A stretch of DNA of 64,000 nucleotides from DATFXM01 sp035315885. GTDB taxonomy: Bacteria; Acidobacteriota; Blastocatellia; UBA7656. Location of the stretch: contig DATFXM010000167.1 of the NCBI GenBank assembly GCA_035315885.1, forward strand, positions 1 through 64,000, in the 5' to 3' direction. The position numbers and the translations under genes are program-made. The notes beneath the pieces are model-generated. The model was not told the DNA's origin and did no database searches. It saw nothing but the letters and a program-made list of their open reading frames with translations. Positions 9,148-16,791 of this stretch are shown here, in pieces (position 1 is the first letter of the stretch; every line of letters starts with the position of its first letter).

Positions 9148-10542
9148 ATGGTAGACATTGAAACCATCACGAGTCTCGCGAAACGGCGAGGGTTTGCTTT
9201 TCAATCAAGCGAGATCTACGGGGGCCTCGGGTCGGTTTGGGACTATGGCCCGCTCGGCGTCGAGCTGAAGAACAACATCAAACGCGCGTGGTGGCGGTCT
9301 GTGGTCTATGAACGCGACGACATGGTCGGATTGGACGCAGGCATCCTGATGAACCGTCTGGTCTGGCAGTATTCTGGACACGAGGCGACATTTTCAGATC
9401 CGCTTGTTGACTGCAAGAAATGCAAGGCGCGGCTCCGCGCCGACAAAATCGAAGGCAACAAATGTCCGATGTGCGGCTCTTCCGAGCTCACCGAGCCTCG
9501 CCAGTTCAATCTGATGTTCCGAACCACCGTAGGCCCGGTTGAGGATGAGTCCGGCCTCGCTTACCTCAGACCCGAAACTGCGCAAGGCATTTTTGTGAAC
9601 TTCAAGAATGTTCTCGACTCGACGAATCGTAAGCTGCCCTTCGGCGTCGCGCAGATCGGCAAAGCGTTTCGCAACGAGATCACGCCCGGCAACTTCATTT
9701 TTCGAACTCGCGAGTTCGAACAAATGGAGATCGAGTACTTCGTAAAACCTCCTCATATCCTGAAGCCCGGTGACGCGAATGATGAGCAGCTCCACGAACA
9801 ATGGATTGACGAACGCTACGATTGGCACATTCGGCTTGGAATGAAGCGGGAGAATCTGAGGAAGTACGAACAGGGGAAGGACGAACTGGCGCATTATGCG
9901 AAGCGATGCGTCGACCTTCAGTACCGGTTCTTCCCTGATCGAGAGGAGGAAGAGAAACAATGGGACGAGCTCGAAGGCATCGCGAATCGAACCGATTTTG
10001 ATTTGAAGGCTCATTCGAGGAAGCCGGTAGACGCCGAAGGCAAGCGGCTGAATCCCGATTCGATTGCCGACCTGACTTACTTCGACCATGAATCGAACCA
10101 GCACGTTTTTCCTTACGTGATCGAGCCCTCCGCCGGGGTCGACAGGAAAGTACTCGCGTTCATGATGGACGCGTACAACGAAGAAGAAGTGCGGGGAGAA
10201 AAACGAGTGGTGCTCAAGCTCCATCCGGAGCTCGCACCAATAAAAGTTGCGGTTTTGCCGCTGGCTAAGAATAAAGAAGGAATTGTAAATCTGGCGAAGG
10301 ACATCAAGACGCGTTTGCAGAAGACCGGAGCCATTCGCGCCGTATACGACGACACCGCCGGAATCGGCAAGCTGTACCGGCGTCAGGATGAAGTTGGGAC
10401 GCCATTTTGTCTGACGGTGGATCATCAATCGCTTGAAGATAATCAGGTGACGATTCGTGATCGCGATACGATGGCGCAGGATCGAATACCTATCGCCGAA
10501 ATTCAACAGGTCCTGAGCGAGCGTCTTTCGACTGACATCTAA
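9148..10542 (+). CDS. glyS: Glycyl-tRNA synthetase, class II single-chain type
   Basis: The ATG at 9148 begins the family N-terminus (MVDIETITSLAKRRGF); the frame is open 120 bp further up but that part is not conserved. 464 residues. GSVWDYGPLG is characteristic of the alpha2 GlyRS. A four-cysteine zinc knuckle (Cys89, 92, 106, 109) is complete. Motif 2 is QIGKAFRNEITPGNF with TREFEQMEIEYF; motif 3 is IEPSAGVDR. The anticodon-binding domain (IKVAVLPL, RRQDEVGTPFC) completes the chain. It charges tRNA-Gly in the cytosol. AAGAGGT upstream is a modest ribosome site. No T-box-like leader was seen in the 275-bp spacer. Confidence 0.96.
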   Translation: MVDIETITSLAKRRGFAFQSSEIYGGLGSVWDYGPLGVELKNNIKRAWWRSVVYERDDMVGLDAGILMNRLVWQYSGHEATFSDPLVDCKKCKARLRADKIEGNKCPMCGSSELTEPRQFNLMFRTTVGPVEDESGLAYLRPETAQGIFVNFKNVLDSTNRKLPFGVAQIGKAFRNEITPGNFIFRTREFEQMEIEYFVKPPHILKPGDANDEQLHEQWIDERYDWHIRLGMKRENLRKYEQGKDELAHYAKRCVDLQYRFFPDREEEEKQWDELEGIANRTDFDLKAHSRKPVDAEGKRLNPDSIADLTYFDHESNQHVFPYVIEPSAGVDRKVLAFMMDAYNEEEVRGEKRVVLKLHPELAPIKVAVLPLAKNKEGIVNLAKDIKTRLQKTGAIRAVYDDTAGIGKLYRRQDEVGTPFCLTVDHQSLEDNQVTIRDRDTMAQDRIPIAEIQQVLSERLSTDI

Positions 10543-10574
10543 AGCTTCAAAAATCAATAACGGGGGTTGAGTGA

Positions 10575-11129
10575 ATGAGGAATCTTAAATTTTTTGTCGC
10601 GCTGTCGCTCTCGGCGCTTCTGTGGGTTTCGTGTAGCGGCGGCTCTGAACCGGCTTCGAACGCAAACAAGGCACCGGCGACTCCGGCTTCGGCACCGAGC
10701 GCGACAAATGCAAACGACAATGCCGCGTCGTCTCAGCCGTCAACAGCGTCCGCGTCCAACGCGAACACCGCTTCAAAGGAGTCGGCCAAGCCTGCTGAGA
10801 CGACCAAGGCGGCTGACGAAAAGAAAGCGGATGAGAAAAAGAAGGATGAAGCCAAGACCGAACCGCCCAAGGCCAAGGTGGACGCAGCCGCGTTGTTCAC
10901 CGAGAACAAATGCGCGGGCTGCCACGGGGCTGATGGAAAGGGAAGCCCCAAAATAAAGGGAATTCCGGATTTCACCGATGCTGCCTGGCAGAAGAAGACT
11001 CCGGACGGGGACATGACCGAGGCAATCAAGAGCGGCAAAAAGCCGTTAATGCCCGCTTTTGGATCCAAGCTCAACGAGGACCAGGTAAAGGCCCTGGTAG
11101 GTTACGTTCGCGGATTTGCGAAAAAGTAG
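10575..11129 (+). CDS. Cytochrome c domain lipoprotein with Ala/Lys/Glu-rich linker
   Basis: A 184-residue protein with a lipoprotein signal peptide (lipobox LWVSC, acylated Cys20). Residues 21-100 are a low-complexity Ala/Ser/Asn then Lys/Glu/Asp/Ala tether. The C-terminal monohaem cytochrome c domain has CAGCH (Cys113, Cys116, His117) and the probable axial Met159 in LMPAFG. It probably shuttles electrons at the outer face of the inner membrane or at the outer membrane. GGGGTTGAGTGA precedes the ATG. The neighbours (glyS, cca) give no clue to the redox partner. Confidence 0.88.
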   Translation: MRNLKFFVALSLSALLWVSCSGGSEPASNANKAPATPASAPSATNANDNAASSQPSTASASNANTASKESAKPAETTKAADEKKADEKKKDEAKTEPPKAKVDAAALFTENKCAGCHGADGKGSPKIKGIPDFTDAAWQKKTPDGDMTEAIKSGKKPLMPAFGSKLNEDQVKALVGYVRGFAKK

Positions 11130-11134
11130 AGAAC

Positions 11135-11210
11135 GAGTTCTGAGTCCTGAGCTCTGAGTTTTGCGTGCGCCGGCACAGTATTTCAACTCGGGACTCAGTA
11201 CTCAGAACTC
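11135..11210. repeat. Heptad inverted repeat (GAGTNCT family) abutting the cca start
   Basis: The left arm 11135-11160 is GAGTTCT, GAGTCCT, GAGCTCT, GAGTT. The right arm 11185-11210 holds the reverse-complement units. The arm ends five bases before the ATG at 11215, where a ribosome-binding site would be expected, and no Shine-Dalgarno sequence is visible. Confidence 0.85.
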
Positions 11211-11214
11211 TCCA

Positions 11215-12531
11215 ATGAATGCAGCTTTGATCAGAAAGGAAGTGATCGATCTTTGCGAAGCGATTCGCAAGGCAGGCGGTCGTGCGTTGCTCGTAGGCGG
11301 TTGCGTGCGAGACTTGCTCGTAGACAAGGTGCCCAAGGACTACGACCTCGAAGTCTACAACCTGCCGTCCGAAAAGCTGAGAGACGTGCTGCTGGAATTC
11401 GGTCCGGTGAACACCGTCGGCGAAAGCTTCGCAGTTTACAAGATGGTGTTCTCTAAGACGGCCCGCTCGGCGGCCGTGGAATCGTCGCCCGACGCCGCGC
11501 CTTCGAAATTCGAGATCGATGTTTCGATCCCACGACGAGAGTCCAAGTCCGGCCGCGGCCATCGCGCCTTTGAGATTCACGGTGATCCGGAGATGACATT
11601 TGAGGAGGCTGCCCGGAGGCGAGATTTCACCGTCAACGCAATCCTCTACGATCCTCTCGATCGCCACCTGATCGACCCTTACGATGGCGCCAGGGATCTC
11701 GAGCGGCTAATCCTGCGAGTCGTAGATCCTGGCACCTTCGTGGACGATAGCTTGCGAGTGTTGCGAGCCGTCCAGCTTGCAGCACGCTTTGAGTTTTCCA
11801 TTGATCCTCGAACCGCCGAGCTTTGCCGAAGTATTGATCTGTCGGACCTGCCCGTTGAAAGGGTTTGGGGCGAGGTCGAAAAGCTCTTAACTCTCGCCAG
11901 GCGGCCATCGATCGGTCTGGCCGCTGCTCTCGAACTGAATGCCGCAGGCAAGGTCCTGCCCAAATTCGCAAACGCGGCGTTGGCGGACAAACAGAGGTTT
12001 GCCCGCGTGTGTCTGGCAATTGACGAGGCCGCGCTGCTCGCCGAACCGCTGACCGAAGGGCGGCGCATCGCGGTAATGCTGAGTGTCGTGAGCATTGGGT
12101 TGCATTGCAGTGATCCACGGCCAGGGCTCGAGCGATTGGCGATCCAGACTCTGGGAGGGTTCGATGTTCGAGGGGCAGTGCTTGCGGTTGTAGGCGAGCG
12201 TGAAAAGGTTGAAGACTTTTACCGTAGACGGGCTTCGGCAGCCGAGTTCCGCCGGCTTGCGGTCAGGGTGGAGCTGGACTTGCTTTACCGAGCGATTGCC
12301 GCGTTCGAATCATCGAGGGATGCCGCGCAATGGTTTATCTCCCGGGCCCGCGAGCTGTCAGTCGAGCATGCTCCGCCTCCTCCATTGCTGAAGGGTCGTC
12401 ATTTGCTGGAGCTGGGAATCGAGCCAGGACCTCGGATGGGCGAGCTTTTGCGCCGGATCTACGATCAACAGCTTGATGGCGAAGTGAGCACGCTCAATGA
12501 GGCCCTGACTGCGGCGAAGAAGATGAGTTGA
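11215..12531 (+). CDS. cca: CCA tRNA nucleotidyltransferase / poly(A) polymerase family
   Basis: The ATG at 11215 begins the conserved start (MNAALIRKEVIDLCEAI); the longer open frame upstream is repeat sequence. 438 residues. The nucleotidyltransferase head has GGCVRDLLVD and the metal-binding KDYDLEVY. The next motifs, RRRDFTVNAI and DPYDGARDLERLILR, then DSLRVLRAVQLAARF, are the neck/body motifs of class II CCA-adding enzymes. It adds or repairs the 3' CCA of tRNA; a pure poly(A) polymerase role cannot be excluded by reading alone. The C-terminal half has no HD motif that I can see. The 5' end lies inside an inverted repeat. Confidence 0.88.
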   Translation: MNAALIRKEVIDLCEAIRKAGGRALLVGGCVRDLLVDKVPKDYDLEVYNLPSEKLRDVLLEFGPVNTVGESFAVYKMVFSKTARSAAVESSPDAAPSKFEIDVSIPRRESKSGRGHRAFEIHGDPEMTFEEAARRRDFTVNAILYDPLDRHLIDPYDGARDLERLILRVVDPGTFVDDSLRVLRAVQLAARFEFSIDPRTAELCRSIDLSDLPVERVWGEVEKLLTLARRPSIGLAAALELNAAGKVLPKFANAALADKQRFARVCLAIDEAALLAEPLTEGRRIAVMLSVVSIGLHCSDPRPGLERLAIQTLGGFDVRGAVLAVVGEREKVEDFYRRRASAAEFRRLAVRVELDLLYRAIAAFESSRDAAQWFISRARELSVEHAPPPPLLKGRHLLELGIEPGPRMGELLRRIYDQQLDGEVSTLNEALTAAKKMS

Positions 12532-12544
12532 TAATTTGCGGCTG

Positions 12545-13015
12545 TTAGTAGTCGATGGAGCCGACAACCGTCAGATCGAAGCCTCCAGTGAGAGCATTGA
12601 CGCTCACTACGAAGTCGCTGATACCGCTAGCAGCCGCGAACCGGCCCGTGCCTCCAGTGAACTGGAAGATTCCGTGATCGGTACCCGAAGCCGGATCGAA
12701 TGATCCGTGAATCACTACGTTAAGCTTGTCGCCGTTGGCGGCAACAATCGTGGCTTCTCCACTGGAAGGTAACTTGCCGTTTTCATCGGGGGGAGCATAG
12801 TGAACGGTGCCGGTGGTGGTCCATGAACCAAGATGTGTCGCGGTGCCGGAACCGGTGACGTTGGCGCCGATCACGTGGCCCTCTGCGTCGGTAACAAACA
12901 CTCCGACTCCGGTTCCGCTAAGAGCAAACGGGCGTTCGATAGCCGCGACGGGGAGAGCTCCCAGCAGCAGGAAGATGGTTGGCATTAGAATCCTTGTCTT
13001 GAAAGAGCGTTTCAT
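12545..13015 (-). CDS. Small secreted beta-rich protein of unknown function
   Basis: The start at 13015 is preceded by AAGGAG at seven bases; the longer frame upstream lacks such a site. 156 residues with a clear signal peptide (MKRSFKTRILMPTIFLLLGALPVAA). The mature part is Gly/Thr-rich with alternating polar strands (GSGTATHLGSWTTTG, GSFDPASGTDHG, FTGGTGRFAAASG). The last motif is common to small secreted beta-barrel proteins from soil bacteria that resemble the allene-oxide-cyclase/dirigent barrel; that resemblance is only by pattern. It is convergent with cca, 14 bp from its stop. Confidence 0.7.
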   Translation of the reverse strand: MKRSFKTRILMPTIFLLLGALPVAAIERPFALSGTGVGVFVTDAEGHVIGANVTGSGTATHLGSWTTTGTVHYAPPDENGKLPSSGEATIVAANGDKLNVVIHGSFDPASGTDHGIFQFTGGTGRFAAASGISDFVVSVNALTGGFDLTVVGSIDY

Positions 13016-13185
13016 CGTGTTCTCCTTTTTCATCAGTACATTATTGACTTCCGAGTGCCGCATAGAGCGATAAGAATGCGTGCTGCCTACTCCATACTCG
13101 CTACCCGGCGCGGAGCCGGTGTTGATCACCCGCTCTAGCCTGTTGTCACCTTAGAGTGGTCAATCGGCAGGAAATATCACAAAAG

Positions 13186-13317
13186 AAGTTCTGAGTCCTG
13201 AGTTCTGAGTTCTGAGTCTGAAAATTCAACCGCAAAGCGCCGAGACCCAGGCGGCCAGGACCCAATAGTGAAACGGCCACTCGGAACTTAGTACTCAGAA
13301 CTCGCACTCAGAACTCA
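13186..13317. repeat. Heptad inverted repeat (GAGTNCT family) in the divergent spacer before feoA
   Basis: The left arm 13186-13220 contains GAGTCCT, GAGTTCT, GAGTTCT and related units. The right arm 13278-13317 contains the complementary ACTCAGN units with more decay. The intervening 57 bp show no other feature. It sits between the secreted-protein gene (minus) and the feo promoter (plus). Confidence 0.8.
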
Positions 13318-13340
13318 AGGCTAAGAGCTTCAAATAATTG

Positions 13341-13369
13341 TTGACACAGATCGGGGCCGCCTGTATTCT
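13341..13369 (+). promoter_or_regulatory. Sigma70-like promoter for feoAB
   Basis: A consensus -35 TTGACA at 13341-13346 and a -10 TATTCT at 13364-13369 are separated by exactly 17 bp. It is 90 bp upstream of feoA and immediately before a Fur-box-like palindrome. Confidence 0.7.
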
Positions 13370-13375
13370 TCAAAT

Positions 13376-13390
13376 TGAAATTGATTTTCA
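13376..13390 (+). promoter_or_regulatory. Fur-box-like operator
   Basis: TGAAATTGATTTTCA fits the 7-1-7 Fur heptamer architecture (TGATAAT-N-ATTATCA) with a few changes, and lies over the expected transcription start of feoAB. Iron repression of ferrous iron uptake is the expected logic. Confidence 0.6.
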
Positions 13391-13458
13391 CTTTGATCTT
13401 CGCAAATGCCGTCGTCAGGGTTTGAGCAGTCATTTAAGTTGGTTGAGGCGCTTTTTCG

Positions 13459-13677
13459 ATGAGTCTCCTGGAAGCCGCACGCAATAAGACCTACTTCATC
13501 GATCGTCTGGAGGGTCCAGAGGCTGAGTGCCGACGGCTGCTTGACCTCGGATTGACCCCCGGCGAAGAAATGTGCCTCGTGCAGGCAGTCCCCTTCGGGG
13601 ACCCCCTCGTCGTAGAAGTGCGCGGTATGCGTTTGGCGCTCAGACGTCGCGAGGCTGCCTGGATCCGACTCCGCTAA
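13459..13677 (+). CDS. feoA: Ferrous iron transport protein A
   Basis: A 72-residue SH3-like protein. The family pattern is clear: CRRLLDLGLTPGEEMCLVQAVPFGDPLVVEVRG ends in the conserved GMRLALRRREA (shown here in parts). FeoA acts in the cytosol on FeoB. GGTTGAGG is a weak ribosome site 12 bases upstream. feoB starts 10 bp after the stop, so this is a standard feoAB operon under the promoter and Fur-like site just upstream. Confidence 0.9.
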   Translation: MSLLEAARNKTYFIDRLEGPEAECRRLLDLGLTPGEEMCLVQAVPFGDPLVVEVRGMRLALRRREAAWIRLR

Positions 13678-13687
13678 AGGCCAGCCT

Positions 13688-15682
13688 GTGGAGACCGCGC
13701 CAGCACAAACATCCCCACCGACTTCCGTCGTGTCTAACCCGGACACTCGAACGCCGGTCACTTCGCCGTCGTTAACCGTTTGCCTGGCCGGCGCGCCTAA
13801 CGCCGGAAAAACTGCTTTGATGAATGCCCTCACCGGCGGCGGCTTCCATACCGCGAATTATCCCGGAGTCACCGTCACCGTCTCCCGGGGCAAGACCAAG
13901 CCCGAATTTGGCGCGCCAGTTAGTCTAGTCGACCTTCCCGGCGTTCAGAGTCCGGTCGCTCCCTCCCCTGAAGAAGAGCTCTCCTGCAGAGTGCTGGAGG
14001 GCCATGACTCGGCGATCAAGCACGACGCCCTGATCCTGGTAGTCGATGCGACTCAGCTCGAGCGCCACTTGAAATTTGCGGCTTACGCCTCGGGCCTCGG
14101 CAAACCCGCGGTGATCGCGCTCACGATGCTGGACCTGCTCGCGCAAAGCGGCCAGTCTGTCAGCGCCAGCAAGCTGACTGAAGCGCTGGGCATCCCGGTC
14201 GTCCCAGTGGACGGACGCACAGGCTGGGGAACGCTCGAGTTGATGTCCACCTTGCGGAATGCCGTAAGCTCGCCTCATCAATATAGGAATTTGCTGGCGG
14301 AAACACCTCGTGACCCGGTCGAAGCCTATCGCGTCATCCGTGACCTGCTCAGTCAAAGCAACTCGATAAAGAAGAGCAAACCGCTATCGCTTGCGAGCGA
14401 GTCGTTTACCGCCAGAATCGACCGCGTAGTCCTTCACCGCTACTTCGGATTTCCGATCTTCTTCGCTGTGCTGGGACTGCTGTTTGGATCGATTTTCTGG
14501 CTCGCCCGACCGTTCATGGACTTTGTTGATTGGACTTTCAAGCAGGGCGGGAATTTGTTGATAGAAGCGCTCCCGGATAGCGTTCTCACTCGGTTTCTGG
14601 CCGAAGGGGTAGTCGGCGGAGTCGGTGCGGTCGCCGTGTTCTTTCCTCAGATCGTCATACTGTTTTTCCTCATGACCCTGCTGGAGGATTCCGGTTACCT
14701 GTCGCGCGGCGCGGCGCTTATCGACAAGCCGTTGTCGCATCTGGGACTGCACGGAAGATCGTTTGTGCCGATGCTCTCTGGGTACGCGTGTGCGATTCCG
14801 GCGGTGCTTGCCGCCCGAACGATACCTTCAAAACGCGAGCGATTGTTGACGATCTGGATCATACCCCTGATGAGCTGCAGCGCGCGTCTTCCGGTTTACG
14901 CGCTCCTGCTGGCAGCGTTGCTGCCCGGTTCTGCCGGAAGAGCGGGACTTGCACTGGCGGCGATTTATCTTTCCAGCCTGCTGGCCGGGGCGTTGATGGC
15001 GGGGCTCATCAGCCGGTTTATCCTGAAGAGGCGCGGACATTCAATGCTTGCGATGGAGATGCCGCTTTATCGAAAGCCTCTGATAAACCCGACGCTTCGG
15101 ATTACATGGTCGCGCTCGTCAGCGTATTTGCGGCGCGCCGGCACTCCAATCGTGGTTATTTCGGCGATTCTTTGGCTACTCTCCAATTTCGGGCTTGGCG
15201 CTCATCAACGGGCGGCCGCGGACTCGGCACCGGCGGGGCTTGTCTCTGCCGCCCCACTCGATTCTTCCTTCGCCGCAGACATTGGACAGGGGCTCGAGCC
15301 CGCGCTGCGCCCGATGGGAGTCGATTGGAGGGTTGGTGTAGGTCTGATATCAGCGTTTGCCGCGCGTGAGGTGTTTGTCAGCACGATGGCCATCGTTTTT
15401 CACGTTGCTGGCGAGGAAGACACGCGTCAGGCCGGCCTGCTGGAGAGCATGCGTAACGCAACTTTTGCGGGAACGTCGACGCCGGTCTTCACAACAGCTA
15501 CGATAGTTGGGCTGATCGTCTTTTTCTTTATCTCTCTCCAATGCCTGTCTACGGTATCGGTGGTCAGAAGCGAGACTGGTTCGTGGAAGATCGCCGGACT
15601 CCAACTACTGTTCTACACCGGACTTGGATATGTGCTTTCGTCCGCCACGGTCCAAGGGCTGCATCTGATTGGAATTCGCTGA
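13688..15682 (+). CDS. feoB: Ferrous iron transporter B
   Basis: 664 residues starting at GTG. The N-terminal G domain has G1 GAPNAGKT (35-42), G3 DLPG (82-85) and a G4 position reading TMLD (146-149) where most FeoB proteins have NxxD, so guanine specificity may be altered. The membrane part has the two Gate halves: FPQIVILFFLMTLLEDSGY and LSGYACAIPAVLAARTI in the first, then RRAGTPIVVISAILWLL and AFAAREVFVSTMAIV in the second. It imports Fe2+ across the inner membrane. The N-terminus carries an extra Pro/Thr-rich stretch of about 27 residues before the G domain. Confidence 0.95.
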   Translation: METAPAQTSPPTSVVSNPDTRTPVTSPSLTVCLAGAPNAGKTALMNALTGGGFHTANYPGVTVTVSRGKTKPEFGAPVSLVDLPGVQSPVAPSPEEELSCRVLEGHDSAIKHDALILVVDATQLERHLKFAAYASGLGKPAVIALTMLDLLAQSGQSVSASKLTEALGIPVVPVDGRTGWGTLELMSTLRNAVSSPHQYRNLLAETPRDPVEAYRVIRDLLSQSNSIKKSKPLSLASESFTARIDRVVLHRYFGFPIFFAVLGLLFGSIFWLARPFMDFVDWTFKQGGNLLIEALPDSVLTRFLAEGVVGGVGAVAVFFPQIVILFFLMTLLEDSGYLSRGAALIDKPLSHLGLHGRSFVPMLSGYACAIPAVLAARTIPSKRERLLTIWIIPLMSCSARLPVYALLLAALLPGSAGRAGLALAAIYLSSLLAGALMAGLISRFILKRRGHSMLAMEMPLYRKPLINPTLRITWSRSSAYLRRAGTPIVVISAILWLLSNFGLGAHQRAAADSAPAGLVSAAPLDSSFAADIGQGLEPALRPMGVDWRVGVGLISAFAAREVFVSTMAIVFHVAGEEDTRQAGLLESMRNATFAGTSTPVFTTATIVGLIVFFFISLQCLSTVSVVRSETGSWKIAGLQLLFYTGLGYVLSSATVQGLHLIGIR

Positions 15683-15893
15683 CGGGTAGCTCTGAGTAGC
15701 ACTCAGTGAAAACCACGAAGGTTCCCCGTCACTCTGCACTCTGAACTGAGAGTCTCCCGATCTGTCCTATTCCAAAAGCTCACGAGCGGAGCACTCATTT
15801 TCCGGAACAAATGGGCTTACTTTATCGTGAATGTTTTTTGAAGAGGAGTAGAATGGCAAGCGGGTCGGAAGCGTTGGACTAAGGAGGTCGCTA

Positions 15894-16640
15894 ATGAGGG
15901 AGCGGATCAAATGGTTAGTTGTTAGTTTCGGCGTGACGGCACTGCTTCAGCTTCTCATATCCCTGGCTTTCACGGGGATTGCTTTCAGCGCAGCCAGCGG
16001 CGCGGCGGGCTTCGAGCAAGGTCCGGTCTCGATTTACCTGTTTGGCTTCACGCTGGGAGCCTTTCTAGTCGGCGCCTTTGTGATTGGGTGGATGAGCGAG
16101 GAGATTCGAGTCCTGGACGCTCTCCTGGTAGCCCTGTTCACATTGGCGGTAAGCGCCGCGGTGTACACACTTTTGCCTAGCGAAGTCGCGCGCGGCAGGT
16201 TTGTCGCGGGGAGCTGGCTGACCGAGTCGATCGTCCGGACAAACAACGCCGGAGTTTCGGTAACGGCAACCCACGTGGCATTCACCGCCCAAAGCACGAT
16301 ATTCGCCGGGCTGGCGCTTGCGGCGTCGGCCATTGGCGCTTATTGGGGCTACCACGTAAAGGTGCCTCGAGAGGGATTTGTAGACCGCGCAGCACTGCTG
16401 TTGGGTTTGATTGGCGCGGCGATTGGCCCGTTCATCGTGCTTGCAACCGGCGCAAGCGACTCCGGCAACCCGAATGCCCGTGGAATTCCAGGCTATGTCC
16501 TCGCACTAGTCCTCATCATGCTTGTGGTTCTGGTTGGAATCGGCTACGCGATGTTCAGCCGTGAGTCGCATTATGAGGAGGACATCTCGATCAGTCCAGA
16601 AAGCCACAAGAATTCAAACGCGGTTGGTCAGAGTGTCTGA
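15894..16640 (+). CDS. Polytopic membrane protein of unknown function
   Basis: 248 residues with a strong ribosome site (AAGGAGG, 6 bases before ATG). About six transmembrane helices are visible (around 8-32, 45-66, 74-93, 130-148, 163-183, 196-216). A loop of about 35 residues between helices 3 and 4 and a hydrophilic C-terminal tail (SHYEEDISISPESHKNSN) are exposed. No family motif was recognised. It stands alone: feoB ends 211 bp before it and the convergent kinase gene ends 151 bp after it. Confidence 0.7.
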   Translation: MRERIKWLVVSFGVTALLQLLISLAFTGIAFSAASGAAGFEQGPVSIYLFGFTLGAFLVGAFVIGWMSEEIRVLDALLVALFTLAVSAAVYTLLPSEVARGRFVAGSWLTESIVRTNNAGVSVTATHVAFTAQSTIFAGLALAASAIGAYWGYHVKVPREGFVDRAALLLGLIGAAIGPFIVLATGASDSGNPNARGIPGYVLALVLIMLVVLVGIGYAMFSRESHYEEDISISPESHKNSNAVGQSV

Positions 16641-16791
16641 AATGCTGTGCGCTGTCACGTTGGTCTGAATTAGCGGTTGCTCGAACGTAAACTGAAGTCG
16701 GGTGTGCCTCCGATCGGCCGTCGGTTGCGAAATTGCCCCCACGCAACCGGCGGTCGATCTGCATTTACCCGATCAACTCAACCTGACGACG

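Noticed and set aside
9394..10557. 387-codon minus-strand frame opposite glyS
   Set aside because: Fully antisense to a clearly conserved gene; it is the usual shadow frame and has no family motif.
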